Assembly (NCBI GenBank): GCA_030704225.1 | Contig: CP131915.1 | Span: 3,348,001-3,412,000 of the forward strand | Direction: 5' to 3' | DNA length: 64,000 bases | Source: Kosakonia sp. H02 | GTDB lineage: Bacteria > Pseudomonadota > Gammaproteobacteria > Enterobacterales > Enterobacteriaceae | Shown: positions 1-8,992 of the stretch, piece after piece | Numbering within the stretch: position 1 is the stretch's first letter | How the letters are laid out: every line of letters starts with the position of its first letter | Translations under genes and position numbers: made by a program | Notes under the pieces: generated by a model | Databases searched by the model: none | The model's input: only the letters and a program-made list of their open reading frames with translations | What the model was told of the DNA's origin: nothing

Positions 1-1040
1 TTGAGGCGTGTACGATACAACGTGGCGCGCTCGAACGCGGCATCCAGCAATGCGGAACGCCCGAGCGAAAGTTTCGCCACGTCGTAGCAGAGCTCAAGGG
101 CGTCATCAAGCAGCAACAAGGCGCGCTGGATATGCGCATTAGCCAGCAGCTCGCGTAAGTTGCCGCGATAACCCGGCTCACCGAGCTGTAAACGAAAATC
201 CTGGGTGCTTTGTGCCAGCCGATCGGCGCATTTCTGCAACTGCGCGGTATCTTTTAATTCAGTGCGATAAGCGATGGTGAAATCTTTTGCCAGATCGAGC
301 AGTTGGCGGCTGGACAGGGATTGACCAAAATACTGGCTGGCGATATCCGGGAGCTGGTGCGCTTCGTCAAAAATCATCACCTCCGCTTCCGGGATAAGCT
401 CGCCGAACCCGCTCTCTTTCACCACCATATCGGCAAGAAAAAGATGGTGGTTGACCACCACGACATCGGCGTCCATCGCTTTTTTACGCGCCTTCACCAC
501 AAAACAGTCTTTGTACATCGGGCAGTCGCTGCCCAGACAGTTGTCGTTGGTGCTGGTGACCAGCGGCCAGGCCTGAGAGTCTTCCGCCACGCTGACGCAG
601 GTGCTGATATCCCCGTCTTTGGTCTGGTTGGCCCAGGAGCGCAGCAGGATCACATCGCTGAGGGTCTGCACCGGCAGATCGCCCCCGGCCAGCGCTTGTT
701 GTTCAAGACGTTCGATACAGAGGTAGTTGGAGCGCCCTTTCAGCAGCGCTGTGCGGCCGGTAAATTCCAGTGCGGTGGCAACCGTCGGTAGATCGCGGCT
801 GTAAAGCTGATCCTGGAGGGCTTTCGAACCGGTAGAGATAATGACTTTTTTACCGGCACGTAACGCGGGGGCAAGGTAAGCGTAGGTTTTACCGGTACCG
901 GTTCCCGCTTCGACCACCAGCGGCTGCGTTTTTGTAATCGCGTCGGTGACGGCATCGGCCATCTGGCGTTGCGGTTCGCGCGGTTTGAATCCCGGTATCG
1001 CTTTGGCAAGTTTGCCATCTGTTGCAAAATCGTCCGTCAC
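1..1040 (-). CDS. yoaA: ATP-dependent DNA helicase YoaA (5' part, cut by window edge)
   Basis: XPD/DinG-like superfamily 2 iron-sulfur helicase; in E. coli YoaA works with the polymerase III chi subunit HolC in repair of stalled forks. The reading frame opens with GTG at 1040 (VTDDFATDGKLAKAIPGF) and runs off the left edge after about 346 of the usual ~636 residues. Visible are the Walker A AGTGTGKT (residues 45-52), the four-cysteine FeS region around CLGSDCPMYKDC, and the DEAH box in IFDEAHQLPDIA. It is divergent from yoaB. The start codon is chosen from family length and from the absence of an ATG upstream in frame. The fragment looks intact as far as it goes. Confidence 0.93.
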   Translation of the reverse strand, partial: MTDDFATDGKLAKAIPGFKPREPQRQMADAVTDAITKTQPLVVEAGTGTGKTYAYLAPALRAGKKVIISTGSKALQDQLYSRDLPTVATALEFTGRTALLKGRSNYLCIERLEQQALAGGDLPVQTLSDVILLRSWANQTKDGDISTCVSVAEDSQAWPLVTSTNDNCLGSDCPMYKDCFVVKARKKAMDADVVVVNHHLFLADMVVKESGFGELIPEAEVMIFDEAHQLPDIASQYFGQSLSSRQLLDLAKDFTIAYRTELKDTAQLQKCADRLAQSTQDFRLQLGEPGYRGNLRELLANAHIQRALLLLDDALELCYDVAKLSLGRSALLDAAFERATLYRTRL

Positions 1041-1151
1041 ACTACCCCCTGGTTAAATCGCCAGTGATTATGTCAGGGTGTGCGGATTTACGCCAGCCGG
1101 GTTTTTATGGCACTCTTGCCCGCGACGAATGGAAAAGAGGAAGGAAAAGTT

Positions 1152-1496
1152 ATGACTATTGTGCGTATTGATGCGCAAGCCCGCTGGTCTGATGCGGTGA
1201 TTCACAACCAGACCTTGTATTACACCGGCGTGCCGGAAAACCTGGACGCCGATGCGTTCGAGCAAACGACCAATACGCTGGCGCAAATCGACGCTATTTT
1301 AGCGCAGCAAGGCAGCGATAAGTCCCGCATTCTTGATGCCACAATTTTTCTTGCCAACAGCGACGACTTTGCCGCGATGAATAAAGCCTGGGACGCCTGG
1401 GTTGTTGCCGGTCACGCACCGGTGCGCTGTACCGTGCAGGCGAAGCTGATGAACCCGCGCTATAAAGTGGAGATCAAAATCATCGCCGCGGTGTAA
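1152..1496 (+). CDS. yoaB: YoaB, RidA/YjgF-family protein
   Basis: Small RidA-superfamily protein of 114 residues, the same length as E. coli YoaB. RidA proteins deaminate reactive enamine/imine intermediates; the activity of YoaB itself is inferred from the family. The family signature lies near the C terminus (PVRCTVQAKLMNPRYKVEI). The ATG at 1152 is chosen because MTIVRIDAQARWSD matches the family N terminus and a GGAAGGA-type ribosome binding site lies 8-10 bases upstream; an in-frame ATG at 1080 would add an unlikely 24-residue extension. It is divergent from yoaA and convergent with yoaH, whose stop directly abuts. Confidence 0.93.
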   Translation: MTIVRIDAQARWSDAVIHNQTLYYTGVPENLDADAFEQTTNTLAQIDAILAQQGSDKSRILDATIFLANSDDFAAMNKAWDAWVVAGHAPVRCTVQAKLMNPRYKVEIKIIAAV

Positions 1497-1679
1497 TTAC
1501 TCATCGTCTTCATCTTCAAAGCGCGCCACGATCCGCTCGCCGGTATGGCTGGCGCGTAGCTCTTGCGCGACCTGCGTAATCGCCTGCCCGCTACTCATTC
1601 CGCCGGCCATTAGTTCCTGGATACGTTCCACCGCTTTTTGCTGCTGCTCGTGACTGAGGGACGGTAAACCTGCAAACAT
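1497..1679 (-). CDS. yoaH: YoaH, small UPF0181 protein
   Basis: Sixty-residue acidic-tailed protein matching E. coli YoaH (59 residues), including [20 protein letters not shown] and the C-terminal [14 protein letters not shown]. Function unknown. It is predicted to be mostly helical, with no signal peptide. It is divergent from pabB, with an 84-base shared upstream region, and its stop abuts the end of yoaB. Confidence 0.9.
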
Positions 1680-1763
1680 GGTGAACTCCTGATAAATTGA
1701 CGGCGCTAATTATTTCACGCGTCTGCACGCTTAGCCAGTGAAGACGCATTTGAGTCAGGATTA

Positions 1764-3101
1764 ATGAAGACTGTTATCTCGCTGCCGTGGCGTCAGGACG
1801 CCGCTGAATTCTACTTCACCCCGCTTAGCGCACAGCCGTGGGCCATGTTGCTGCACTCTGGTCATGCCGATCACCCGCATAATCGCTTTGATATTCTGGT
1901 GGCCGATCCGCGCATAACGCTCACCACCCACGGCGAAACAACACTTATCAACGACACCGAACAGCATGGCGATCCGCTGCAACTCCTGCAACAGGCGCTT
2001 GATACGTGCAATCTGCACGGCGAGCCAGATGCGGATCTGCCTTTTCAGGGCGGCGCAGTGGGGCTGTTTGGTTATGATTTAGGCCGCCGTTTTGAAAAAT
2101 TGCCCTCTTATGCTGCGCAGGATATCCCGCTGGCCGATATGGCTATCGGCATTTACGACTGGGCATTGGTTATCGACCATAAGTTGCAGCGAGTCAGCCT
2201 GTTAAGCCACGGCGATGTGCATGTCCGCCTGACATGGCTACAAGGCCAAACCGCGCCGCAGCAGGCGGATTTTCACTTAACCTCCGGCTGGCAGGCCAAT
2301 ATGAGCCGCGCCGAATACGGAAAAAAGTTCCGCCAGGTGCAGGCCTGGCTGCACAGCGGGGATTGCTATCAGGTTAACCTCGCTCAACGTTTTCAGGCCC
2401 GTTACACCGGGGATGAATGGCAAGCGTTTGTCCGCCTGAACCGCGAGAACCGCGCGCCGTTCAGCGCCTTTTTGCGCTTGCCGCAGGCGGCTATCCTGAG
2501 CCTGTCACCGGAGCGTTTTATCCGTCTTGAGCGCGATAATATTGAAACCCGCCCAATCAAAGGCACGTTACCGCGCCTCGCCGATCCGCTTGCCGATGCA
2601 GCGCAGGCCGCAAAACTGGCCGCCTCAACCAAAGATCGCGCCGAAAACCTGATGATTGTCGATTTGATGCGCAATGATATTGGCCGCGTGGCAAAGCCGG
2701 GTTCCGTGCGTGTGCCTGCGTTGTTTGCCGTCGAGGCTTTCCCGGCGGTTCACCATCTGGTCAGTACCGTGACAGCGAAACTTCCCGCCGGGCGACATGC
2801 CAGCGATCTTTTACGCGCGGCGTTTCCCGGCGGTTCGATTACCGGCGCGCCGAAAGTCAGGGCGATGGAAATTATTGATGAGCTGGAGCCGCAGCGGCGC
2901 AACGCCTGGTGCGGCAGCATCGGTTACCTCAGTTTTTGCGGCAATATGGATACCAGCATTACCATCCGCACCGTTACAGCCTGCGACGGGCAACTTTACT
3001 GTTCCGCCGGCGGGGGGATTGTTGCCGACAGCCAGGAAGCGGCGGAATATCAGGAAACCTTTGATAAAGTTAACCGTATCCTGCGGCAACTGGAGACGTA
3101 A
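1764..3101 (+). CDS. pabB: Aminodeoxychorismate synthase component I
   Basis: With PabA amidotransferase it converts chorismate and glutamine to 4-amino-4-deoxychorismate, the first step to p-aminobenzoate and folate. The protein has 445 residues (453 in E. coli). The chorismate-binding fold covers roughly residues 180-440. The PIKGT motif is present with the catalytic lysine at residue 266, and the ENLMIVDLMRNDIGRV, GGSITGAPK and GGGIVADS motifs are intact. An AGGA ribosome binding site lies 5 bases before the ATG. nudL starts 3 bases after the stop, so the two are probably co-transcribed, as in E. coli. Confidence 0.96.
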   Translation: MKTVISLPWRQDAAEFYFTPLSAQPWAMLLHSGHADHPHNRFDILVADPRITLTTHGETTLINDTEQHGDPLQLLQQALDTCNLHGEPDADLPFQGGAVGLFGYDLGRRFEKLPSYAAQDIPLADMAIGIYDWALVIDHKLQRVSLLSHGDVHVRLTWLQGQTAPQQADFHLTSGWQANMSRAEYGKKFRQVQAWLHSGDCYQVNLAQRFQARYTGDEWQAFVRLNRENRAPFSAFLRLPQAAILSLSPERFIRLERDNIETRPIKGTLPRLADPLADAAQAAKLAASTKDRAENLMIVDLMRNDIGRVAKPGSVRVPALFAVEAFPAVHHLVSTVTAKLPAGRHASDLLRAAFPGGSITGAPKVRAMEIIDELEPQRRNAWCGSIGYLSFCGNMDTSITIRTVTACDGQLYCSAGGGIVADSQEAAEYQETFDKVNRILRQLET

Positions 3102-3104
3102 TTC

Positions 3105-3683
3105 GTGGAGCAACCGGCTTTAACACTGGATGATTTTTTATCGCGCTTTCAGCTTTTGCGCCCTCAACTTAACCCCGGTTCTGTTAACGCGCGCCAGGCG
3201 GCGGTGCTGGTGCCGGTGGTGCGGCGTGAACAGCCGGGATTACTGCTGACGCAGCGTTCAGCCTTGCTGCGCAAACATGCCGGTCAGGTTGCTTTTCCTG
3301 GCGGTGCGGTGGACAGCTCCGACGCCTCGCTCATTGCTGCTGCGCTGCGCGAGGCGCAGGAGGAAGTGGCGATCCCACCGGAAGTGGTAGAGGTGATTGG
3401 CGTTCTGCCGCCGGTGGATAGCGTCACCGGTTTTCAGGTCACACCGGTGGTCGGCATTATTCCGCCTGATTTGCCCTATCACGCCAGTGAAGATGAAGTG
3501 GCCGCGGTATTTGAAATGCCGCTTGCCGAAGCGCTGCGTCTTGGGCGCTATCACCCGCTGGATGTGCATCGTCACGGTAATGCGCATCGGGTGTGGTTAT
3601 CCTGGTATCAGCATTATTTTGTCTGGGGCATGACGGCGGGGATTATTCGTTCGTTAGCGCTGCAAATTGGCCTCAAGCCGTAG
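3105..3683 (+). CDS. nudL: CoA pyrophosphatase / Nudix hydrolase NudL
   Basis: Nudix hydrolase of 192 residues, equal in length to E. coli NudL (YeaB), a family that cleaves CoA and its derivatives. The Nudix box is seen as GGAVDSSDASLIAAALREAQ followed by EEVAI, and the UPF0035 signature LLTQRS...LRKHAGQVAFPGG precedes it. It starts with GTG, 3 bases after the pabB stop, with a GGAG site inside the end of pabB, so translation is probably coupled. Confidence 0.94.
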   Translation: MEQPALTLDDFLSRFQLLRPQLNPGSVNARQAAVLVPVVRREQPGLLLTQRSALLRKHAGQVAFPGGAVDSSDASLIAAALREAQEEVAIPPEVVEVIGVLPPVDSVTGFQVTPVVGIIPPDLPYHASEDEVAAVFEMPLAEALRLGRYHPLDVHRHGNAHRVWLSWYQHYFVWGMTAGIIRSLALQIGLKP

Positions 3684-3722
3684 GCTATACTTTACACATC
3701 GCACGTTGTGACGGCCAACTCG

Positions 3723-3757
3723 CTATTAGTTTAATCGAGGTTATCTATTAGTTTAAT
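3723..3757 (+). repeat. Tandem 13-bp direct repeat upstream of sdaA
   Basis: CTATTAGTTTAAT occurs at 3723-3735 and again exactly at 3745-3757, a 22-base period (two helical turns). It lies in the 174-base leader between nudL and sdaA, downstream of a TATACT-like -10 element near 3687. It could be a pair of regulator half-sites or a structured leader; nothing in the sequence decides which. Confidence 0.5.
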
Positions 3758-3857
3758 TCATGTGAATAGTTAAGCTGATACGTCTCTTCCCTCTTACACT
3801 ATGCGCAGTTATTACATCGTTACTGGAAACACCGGTAACCCTGTCAGGAGCGTTAAT

Positions 3858-5222
3858 GTGATTAGTCTATTCGACATGTTTAAGGTGGGGATCGGTCCCT
3901 CATCTTCCCACACTGTTGGCCCAATGAAGGCCGGTAAGCAGTTCGTCGATGATCTGGTCGAAAAGGGGTTGCTGGAAAACGTAACCCGCGTGGTGGTGGA
4001 TGTTTACGGCTCACTCTCCCTTACCGGGAAAGGCCACCATACCGATATCGCCATTATTATGGGACTGGCGGGCAACGAACCCGCCACCGTTGATATTGAT
4101 GCTATTCCGGCGTTTATCCGTGATGTGGAAAACCGTGGTCGTTTATTGCTGGCCCAGGGCCGCCACGAAGTCGATTTCCCGCAAAATGATGGCATGCGTT
4201 TTCATAGCGATAACCTCTCGCTGCACGAAAACGGTATGCGCATCACCGCCCTGAAGGGTGATAACGCCGTCTACAGCAAAACTTATTACTCCATTGGCGG
4301 CGGGTTTATCGTCGACGAAGAGCATTTCGGCAAAGAGACGCTCAGTAGCGTTACCGTGCCTTATCCGTTTAATTCTGCGACGCAAATGCTGGAGTACTGC
4401 AAGCAAACCGGGCTGTCGTTGTCCGGCATGGTGATGCAAAACGAACTGGCGCTGCACTCGAAAAAAGAGATTGAAGACTATTTCGGCAACGTATGGACTA
4501 CGATGCGCGCCTGTATCGATCGCGGTATGAATACCGAAGGCGTGCTGCCCGGTCCGCTGCGGGTGCCGCGCCGGGCTTCCGCCCTGCGCCGCTTACTGGT
4601 TGCCAGCGATAAGTTATCCAATGATCCGATGAACGTCATCGATTGGGTGAATATGTTCGCGCTGGCGGTCAACGAAGAGAACGCTGCCGGTGGTCGTGTG
4701 GTCACCGCCCCGACGAACGGGGCCTGCGGTATCGTTCCGGCGGTTCTGGCTTATTACGATCACTTTATTGAATCCGTCAGCCCGGATATTTATATCCGCT
4801 ATTTCCTCGCCGCCGGTGCGATTGGCGCGCTGTATAAAATGAACGCCTCAATTTCTGGTGCAGAAGTGGGGTGTCAGGGAGAAGTCGGCGTGGCGTGCTC
4901 GATGGCTGCCGCAGGGCTTGCTGAATTGCTGGGAGCCAGCCCCGAGCAGGTGTGCGTGGCGGCAGAAATCGGCATGGAACATAACCTCGGTCTGACCTGT
5001 GACCCGGTTGCCGGCCAGGTGCAGGTTCCCTGCATCGAGCGAAACGCAATCGCCTCCGTGAAGGCGATCAACGCCTCGCGCATGGCTATGCGCCGCACCA
5101 GTGCACCGCGCGTTTCCCTCGATAAGGTTATCGAAACCATGTACGAGACCGGGAAAGATATGAACGCCAAATACCGGGAAACCTCCCGGGGCGGACTCGC
5201 CATTAAAGTGCAGTGTGATTAA
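3858..5222 (+). CDS. sdaA: L-serine ammonia-lyase (deaminase I)
   Basis: Converts L-serine to pyruvate and ammonia using an oxygen-sensitive [4Fe-4S] cluster. The protein has 454 residues, as in E. coli SdaA. The N-terminal IGPSSSHTVGPM motif and the C-terminal cluster/catalytic region (TNGACGIVPAVL, SGAEVGCQGEVGVACSMAAA, EHNLGLTCDPVAGQVQVPCI) are intact. The GTG at 3858 is preferred over upstream in-frame codons (for example ATG at 3801) because it gives the family N terminus MISLFDMFKVGIGP and follows a CAGGAG ribosome binding site. A rho-independent terminator follows. Confidence 0.95.
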   Translation: MISLFDMFKVGIGPSSSHTVGPMKAGKQFVDDLVEKGLLENVTRVVVDVYGSLSLTGKGHHTDIAIIMGLAGNEPATVDIDAIPAFIRDVENRGRLLLAQGRHEVDFPQNDGMRFHSDNLSLHENGMRITALKGDNAVYSKTYYSIGGGFIVDEEHFGKETLSSVTVPYPFNSATQMLEYCKQTGLSLSGMVMQNELALHSKKEIEDYFGNVWTTMRACIDRGMNTEGVLPGPLRVPRRASALRRLLVASDKLSNDPMNVIDWVNMFALAVNEENAAGGRVVTAPTNGACGIVPAVLAYYDHFIESVSPDIYIRYFLAAGAIGALYKMNASISGAEVGCQGEVGVACSMAAAGLAELLGASPEQVCVAAEIGMEHNLGLTCDPVAGQVQVPCIERNAIASVKAINASRMAMRRTSAPRVSLDKVIETMYETGKDMNAKYRETSRGGLAIKVQCD

Positions 5223-5233
5223 TACTCCCCATC

Positions 5234-5263
5234 AACGCCGTTCACCCGAACGGCGTTTTTTTT
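5234..5263 (+). terminator. Rho-independent terminator after sdaA
   Basis: A perfect 10-bp stem AACGCCGTTC/GAACGGCGTT with an ACCC loop is followed by a run of eight T, beginning 11 bases after the sdaA stop codon. Confidence 0.9.
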
Positions 5264-5383
5264 ACCGTTCTGCTACAGATAAGTGATATTACGCCGATTT
5301 TCTCGTGACTTGAGTAATTCCCCACTACACTTTTGTTTGTGCTGGCATGGAGTCAGGCCAGGGACTTCACAGGCGAATATGGC

Positions 5384-6976
5384 ATGCAGACGGCTCAGAG
5401 GATCATCAAAAGCTATCGACAACGGCGCGTCATTGTTTGTGTGCTGACGGGCATTGTCGTGCTTATTTTGACCCTGACGTTTCGCTTTATTTCGGAGCGC
5501 AATTTAAATCAGCAACGCGTGGCGAAGTTCACGCAACATGCAGTAGTGACCTTTGATCGGCTGCTATTACCGCTGGAAACAAGCCGTGAAACGCTGGCTC
5601 CGCTGGTTGGCGTCACCTGTGATGATGTCCATCTGCAACTGCGTAAACAGGCGGCCAGCCTGCAAACAGTGCGTGCCATTGGTCTTGTCCAGGATGGCAT
5701 CCTTTATTGCTCCAGCATTTTTGGTTATCGCAATGTCCCTGTCCATCGACTCCAGCCGACGCTGCCCGCCAACAAGCCGCAACTGGTACTCTCTACCGAT
5801 CAATCCCTTTTAAAGAATCGCCCGGTGCTGATCATGTGGTATCCCACCACGCCTGACGGGCAAAGCGGCGTAATGGAAGTGGTTAACATTGAATTGCTGA
5901 GCAGTTTGATGCTGGAGCCGCAGGCACCGTTGATCACCAGCGTGACGCTGAGTATTGCCGGGCGGCATTTAGTGCATGACAATGTGCAGGCGAGTTTGCC
6001 GCCGTTAGAGGATGAAAAACGCTTTCAGCGAACCTCACAGCATTTCCCCCTGATGGTCAGCGTGAGCGGCCCCGGCGCAACGCAACTGGCGCTGCGCCAT
6101 CTGCCCTCTCAGTTGCCGTTAGCGCTGATGATGGGTTTATTAACCGGCTTTATTGCCTGGTTTACGACCGCCAACCGCATGAGTTTCTCTCGCGAGATCA
6201 ATCTGGGGCTGGCTGGACGCGAATTTGCGCTATTTTGCCAGCCGCTGTTGCATGCCCAGACATTGCAGTGTGTGGGCGTTGAAATCCTGCTGCGCTGGCA
6301 TAACCCGCGCCAGGGATGGATCTCACCGGATGTCTTTATTCCGATAGCGGAAGATCAGCATCTTATCGCCCCGCTGACGCGCTATGTGCTGATGGAAGTG
6401 CAGCAGCAACTGGATCTGTTCCCGGCCGATGCGCATTTTCATATCGGCATTAATGCGGCGCCCAGCCATTTACGCCACGGTGAACTGTTAAAGGATTTAA
6501 ATCGTCTGTGGTTTGACAAGCACCCCGTGCAACAACTGACGATCGAGCTCACCGAGCGCGATGCGCTGCTGGATGTGGATTCGCGATTGATGCGCGAGCT
6601 TCGCCGTCACGGTGTGAAGATTGCGATTGATGATTTTGGCACCGGTAATAGCTCTCTGAGCTGGCTTGAGAAGCTGCACCCGGATATCCTGAAGATTGAT
6701 AAGTCGTACACCGCCACCATCGGCACGGACGCGGTAAATTCCAGGGTCACCGATATGATCATTGCTCTTGGGCAACGGCTTAATATCGAACTGGTCGCGG
6801 AAGGCGTGGAAACACATCAGCAGGCGCAGCACTTGCGCCAGCAGGGTGTTCAGACGTTGCAGGGATTTTTGTTTGCGGCACCGATGCCGGTTGAGGATTT
6901 CCCGGCGTGGCTGGCGGGCAATACTGCCCCACCAGCTACGCACAACGGTCAGGTGGCACCGCTGATACCGGGTTGA
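5384..6976 (+). CDS. pdeD: c-di-GMP phosphodiesterase PdeD (YoaD), CSS-motif EAL protein
   Basis: Membrane phosphodiesterase that hydrolyses cyclic-di-GMP. Protein of 530 residues (532 in E. coli). It has a transmembrane helix near residues 15-37, a periplasmic CSS-motif sensor domain (Cys109-Ser-Ser), a second membrane helix near 245-265, and a cytoplasmic EAL domain from about 275 to 515. Catalytic signatures are complete: EIL at 300-302 in place of EAL, INAAPSHL, IELTERD, DDFGTGNSS, KIDKSY and VAEGVET, so it should be active. The ATG at 5384 matches the family N terminus; an in-frame start at 5333 would add 17 residues. It is convergent with yoaE, 3 bases apart. Confidence 0.94.
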   Translation: MQTAQRIIKSYRQRRVIVCVLTGIVVLILTLTFRFISERNLNQQRVAKFTQHAVVTFDRLLLPLETSRETLAPLVGVTCDDVHLQLRKQAASLQTVRAIGLVQDGILYCSSIFGYRNVPVHRLQPTLPANKPQLVLSTDQSLLKNRPVLIMWYPTTPDGQSGVMEVVNIELLSSLMLEPQAPLITSVTLSIAGRHLVHDNVQASLPPLEDEKRFQRTSQHFPLMVSVSGPGATQLALRHLPSQLPLALMMGLLTGFIAWFTTANRMSFSREINLGLAGREFALFCQPLLHAQTLQCVGVEILLRWHNPRQGWISPDVFIPIAEDQHLIAPLTRYVLMEVQQQLDLFPADAHFHIGINAAPSHLRHGELLKDLNRLWFDKHPVQQLTIELTERDALLDVDSRLMRELRRHGVKIAIDDFGTGNSSLSWLEKLHPDILKIDKSYTATIGTDAVNSRVTDMIIALGQRLNIELVAEGVETHQQAQHLRQQGVQTLQGFLFAAPMPVEDFPAWLAGNTAPPATHNGQVAPLIPG

Positions 6977-6979
6977 GGA

Positions 6980-8539
6980 TCACTCCTCTTCGTCGTGAAC
7001 CGATTGTTCTTTAACAATTCTGACCAGATCAACGCGGTAATCATTGGCTTCCACCACGGTGATATGCAGCGGCGCAATCTCAAGGATTTCGCCCGGCGGG
7101 GGGATTTGCCCTTTCGCCGCAATCACCAGCCCGGCCACGGTCGCGCTATCTTCGTTGTCACTCACCAGGCTATCGAGGCCCAGCGTATGTTGCAGCGCGT
7201 GCAAATCCGTGGTGCCTTTAACTAACCAGCCGTCACCATCGGCGACAATTTCGGGTGTTTCGTCGGCGTCCGGGAATTCACCCGCAATGGCTTCCAGCAC
7301 GTCCAGCGGCGTGACCAGCCCCTGCACTACACCAAACTCGTTGGTGACGATAACAAAGCTGCCGCGCGCGCGGCGTAACACCGCCAGCAATTTGATGGGA
7401 TCGAGGGTTTCCGGCACCACAATCGCCGGGGAGGCAGAAGCGATGGCGGCAACATCCACGCCCTCTTCTAGCGTGACCAACAACTCTTTCGCCCGCACAA
7501 TCCCGATGACTTCGTCCAGCTCGCCACGGCAGACCGGGAACAGGCTGTGCGGAGAGGACAACAGTTGCTCGCGGATTTGATCCGCACTCAGATTGGCATC
7601 AACCCAACTGATATCCCCGCGCGGCGTCATAATGCTGCGCAAGGAACGGGACGCCAGCGTCAGCACACCGTTGATCATGTAACGCTCTTCTTCGGCAAAC
7701 GCGCCTTCCGGCACAGGGGCCGACGTATCGCTGTCGGCTTCACTTTGTTGGCTGTTCTGACGACGCCCACCCATCAGACGCACAATGGCATCGGCGGTTC
7801 GGGCGCGCAGCGGCAAGCGCGATTGGTGGCGAAGAAAGTTACGGCGTGCCACCTGGTTAAAGAACTCAATGATAATTGAGAAACCGATCGCAGCGTACAG
7901 ATAACCTTTCGGAATATGGAAGCCAAAGCCTTCAGCGACCAGGCTCAGGCCAATCATCAGCAGGAAACTCAGACACAACACCACTACCGTCGGGTGCTGG
8001 TTGACGAAGTTGGTCAGCGGTTTCGAGGCCAGCAACATCACCGCCATCGCAATCACCACGGCAGCCATCATCACCGGTAAGTGGTTCACCATACCGACGG
8101 CGGTAATCACCGCATCAAGCGAAAAGACCGCATCGAGGATCACGATTTGCGCGACCACTACCCAGAAACTGGCGTAGCCTTTGCCATGCCCACCATCGTG
8201 TTCGCGGTTTTCCAGCCGTTCGTGCAGCTCCGTTGTCGCTTTGAACAGCAGGAACACACCACCAAACAGCATGATCAAATCACGCCCGGAGAAAGTGAAG
8301 TTCCAGACGGAAAAGAGCGGCTGGGTCAGTGTGACCATCCAGGAGATCAGCGACAGCAATCCGAGTCGCATCACCAGCGCCAGCGACAGGCCAATAAGGC
8401 GCGCTTTATCACGCTGTTTAGGCGGCAGTTTGTCGGCAAGGATGGCGATAAAGACCAGGTTATCAATCCCCAGTACGATTTCCAGAACAACCAGCGTCAA
8501 CAATCCCGCCCAGATTTGGGGATCCATTAAAAATTCCAT
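6980..8539 (-). CDS. yoaE: YoaE, TerC-family membrane protein with CBS and CorC/HlyC domains
   Basis: Protein of 519 residues. The N-terminal ~240 residues form a seven-helix TerC domain (WAGLLTLVVLEIVLGIDNLVF, LDAVFSLDAVITAVGMV). CBS-pair sequence follows from about 300 to 430, and a C-terminal CorC/HlyC-type domain from about 440. TerC proteins are linked to metal efflux or metalation at the membrane; the substrate of YoaE is not shown by the sequence. The ATG at 8539 has an AGGAG site 7 bases upstream. An overlapping upstream reading frame ends 13 bases inside this gene (see the leader ORF entry). Confidence 0.94.
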   Translation of the reverse strand: MEFLMDPQIWAGLLTLVVLEIVLGIDNLVFIAILADKLPPKQRDKARLIGLSLALVMRLGLLSLISWMVTLTQPLFSVWNFTFSGRDLIMLFGGVFLLFKATTELHERLENREHDGGHGKGYASFWVVVAQIVILDAVFSLDAVITAVGMVNHLPVMMAAVVIAMAVMLLASKPLTNFVNQHPTVVVLCLSFLLMIGLSLVAEGFGFHIPKGYLYAAIGFSIIIEFFNQVARRNFLRHQSRLPLRARTADAIVRLMGGRRQNSQQSEADSDTSAPVPEGAFAEEERYMINGVLTLASRSLRSIMTPRGDISWVDANLSADQIREQLLSSPHSLFPVCRGELDEVIGIVRAKELLVTLEEGVDVAAIASASPAIVVPETLDPIKLLAVLRRARGSFVIVTNEFGVVQGLVTPLDVLEAIAGEFPDADETPEIVADGDGWLVKGTTDLHALQHTLGLDSLVSDNEDSATVAGLVIAAKGQIPPPGEILEIAPLHITVVEANDYRVDLVRIVKEQSVHDEEE

Positions 8540-8748
8540 GACAGGCTCCTGCACAGGGAAAAGTTAACCGGCGTGCATAACTGCACTGGCGTGATGACAT
8601 TAAACGATTGGGAAAGGGGGTGAGAAACACCGGACTGCATGGCACGGGAAGGCCAAAAGGTGAACTGACGTCGGTGACGATCCATACGGTGGGCTGCTGC
8701 CCTATACTCCTGATGAATTAAACGGGGGTTAAACATAACAGAGAGCAT
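8527..8748 (-). CDS. Possible leader/small ORF overlapping the yoaE start (73 codons)
   Basis: An open frame in the yoaE leader (MLSVMFNPRLIHQEYR... to ...SLSWNF) runs into yoaE and stops 13 bases inside it, so the yoaE ribosome binding site AGGAG lies within it. It is open from a TTG at 8781; ATG codons at 8748 and 8736 are the likelier starts, though none has a good Shine-Dalgarno sequence. I recall a small gene named yoaL having been described at this place in E. coli but cannot verify identity here. The arrangement would allow translational coupling to yoaE. It could also be a chance ORF. Confidence 0.4.
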   Translation of the reverse strand: MLSVMFNPRLIHQEYRAAAHRMDRHRRQFTFWPSRAMQSGVSHPLSQSFNVITPVQLCTPVNFSLCRSLSWNF

Positions 8749-8852
8749 TTGGCGTTGGCAAAGATTTACCAGACTTTGCAAATTGTGTGGATATTTTGCG
8801 CCTCAAAATTTCATAGAAAGTAAACCTAAATTACGGATCTTCATCACATAAA

Positions 8853-8876
8853 TTATTTTTTCACTATCTAAAATAA
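8853..8876 (+). promoter_or_regulatory. Putative Mlc-type operator in the manX promoter region
   Basis: TTATTT (8853-8858) and AAATAA (8871-8876) form an AT-rich inverted repeat of the kind bound by the Mlc/NagC repressors, 117 bases before manX. manXYZ is Mlc-repressed and CRP-activated in E. coli. A half-match to a CRP site (ATCACAT) lies just upstream at about 8842-8848. The remaining yoaE-manX spacer (about 8750-8992) shows no other gene; a clear -35/-10 pair is not obvious. Confidence 0.45.
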
Positions 8877-8992
8877 ATCGCGAAAGTTCCTAGTTTTCTC
8901 TTTGACTTTTATATGAATCGATTCGGTTGCCCGGTACCGATTCACAATACGCCAGTAATGGTGTGTTAACGACAAGAAGAAGGAGGTAGCAA

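Noticed and set aside
3801..3857. 19-codon N-terminal extension or leader peptide of sdaA
   Set aside because: The frame is open from 3801, but the residues do not match SdaA homologs, and the GTG at 3858 has the better ribosome binding site.
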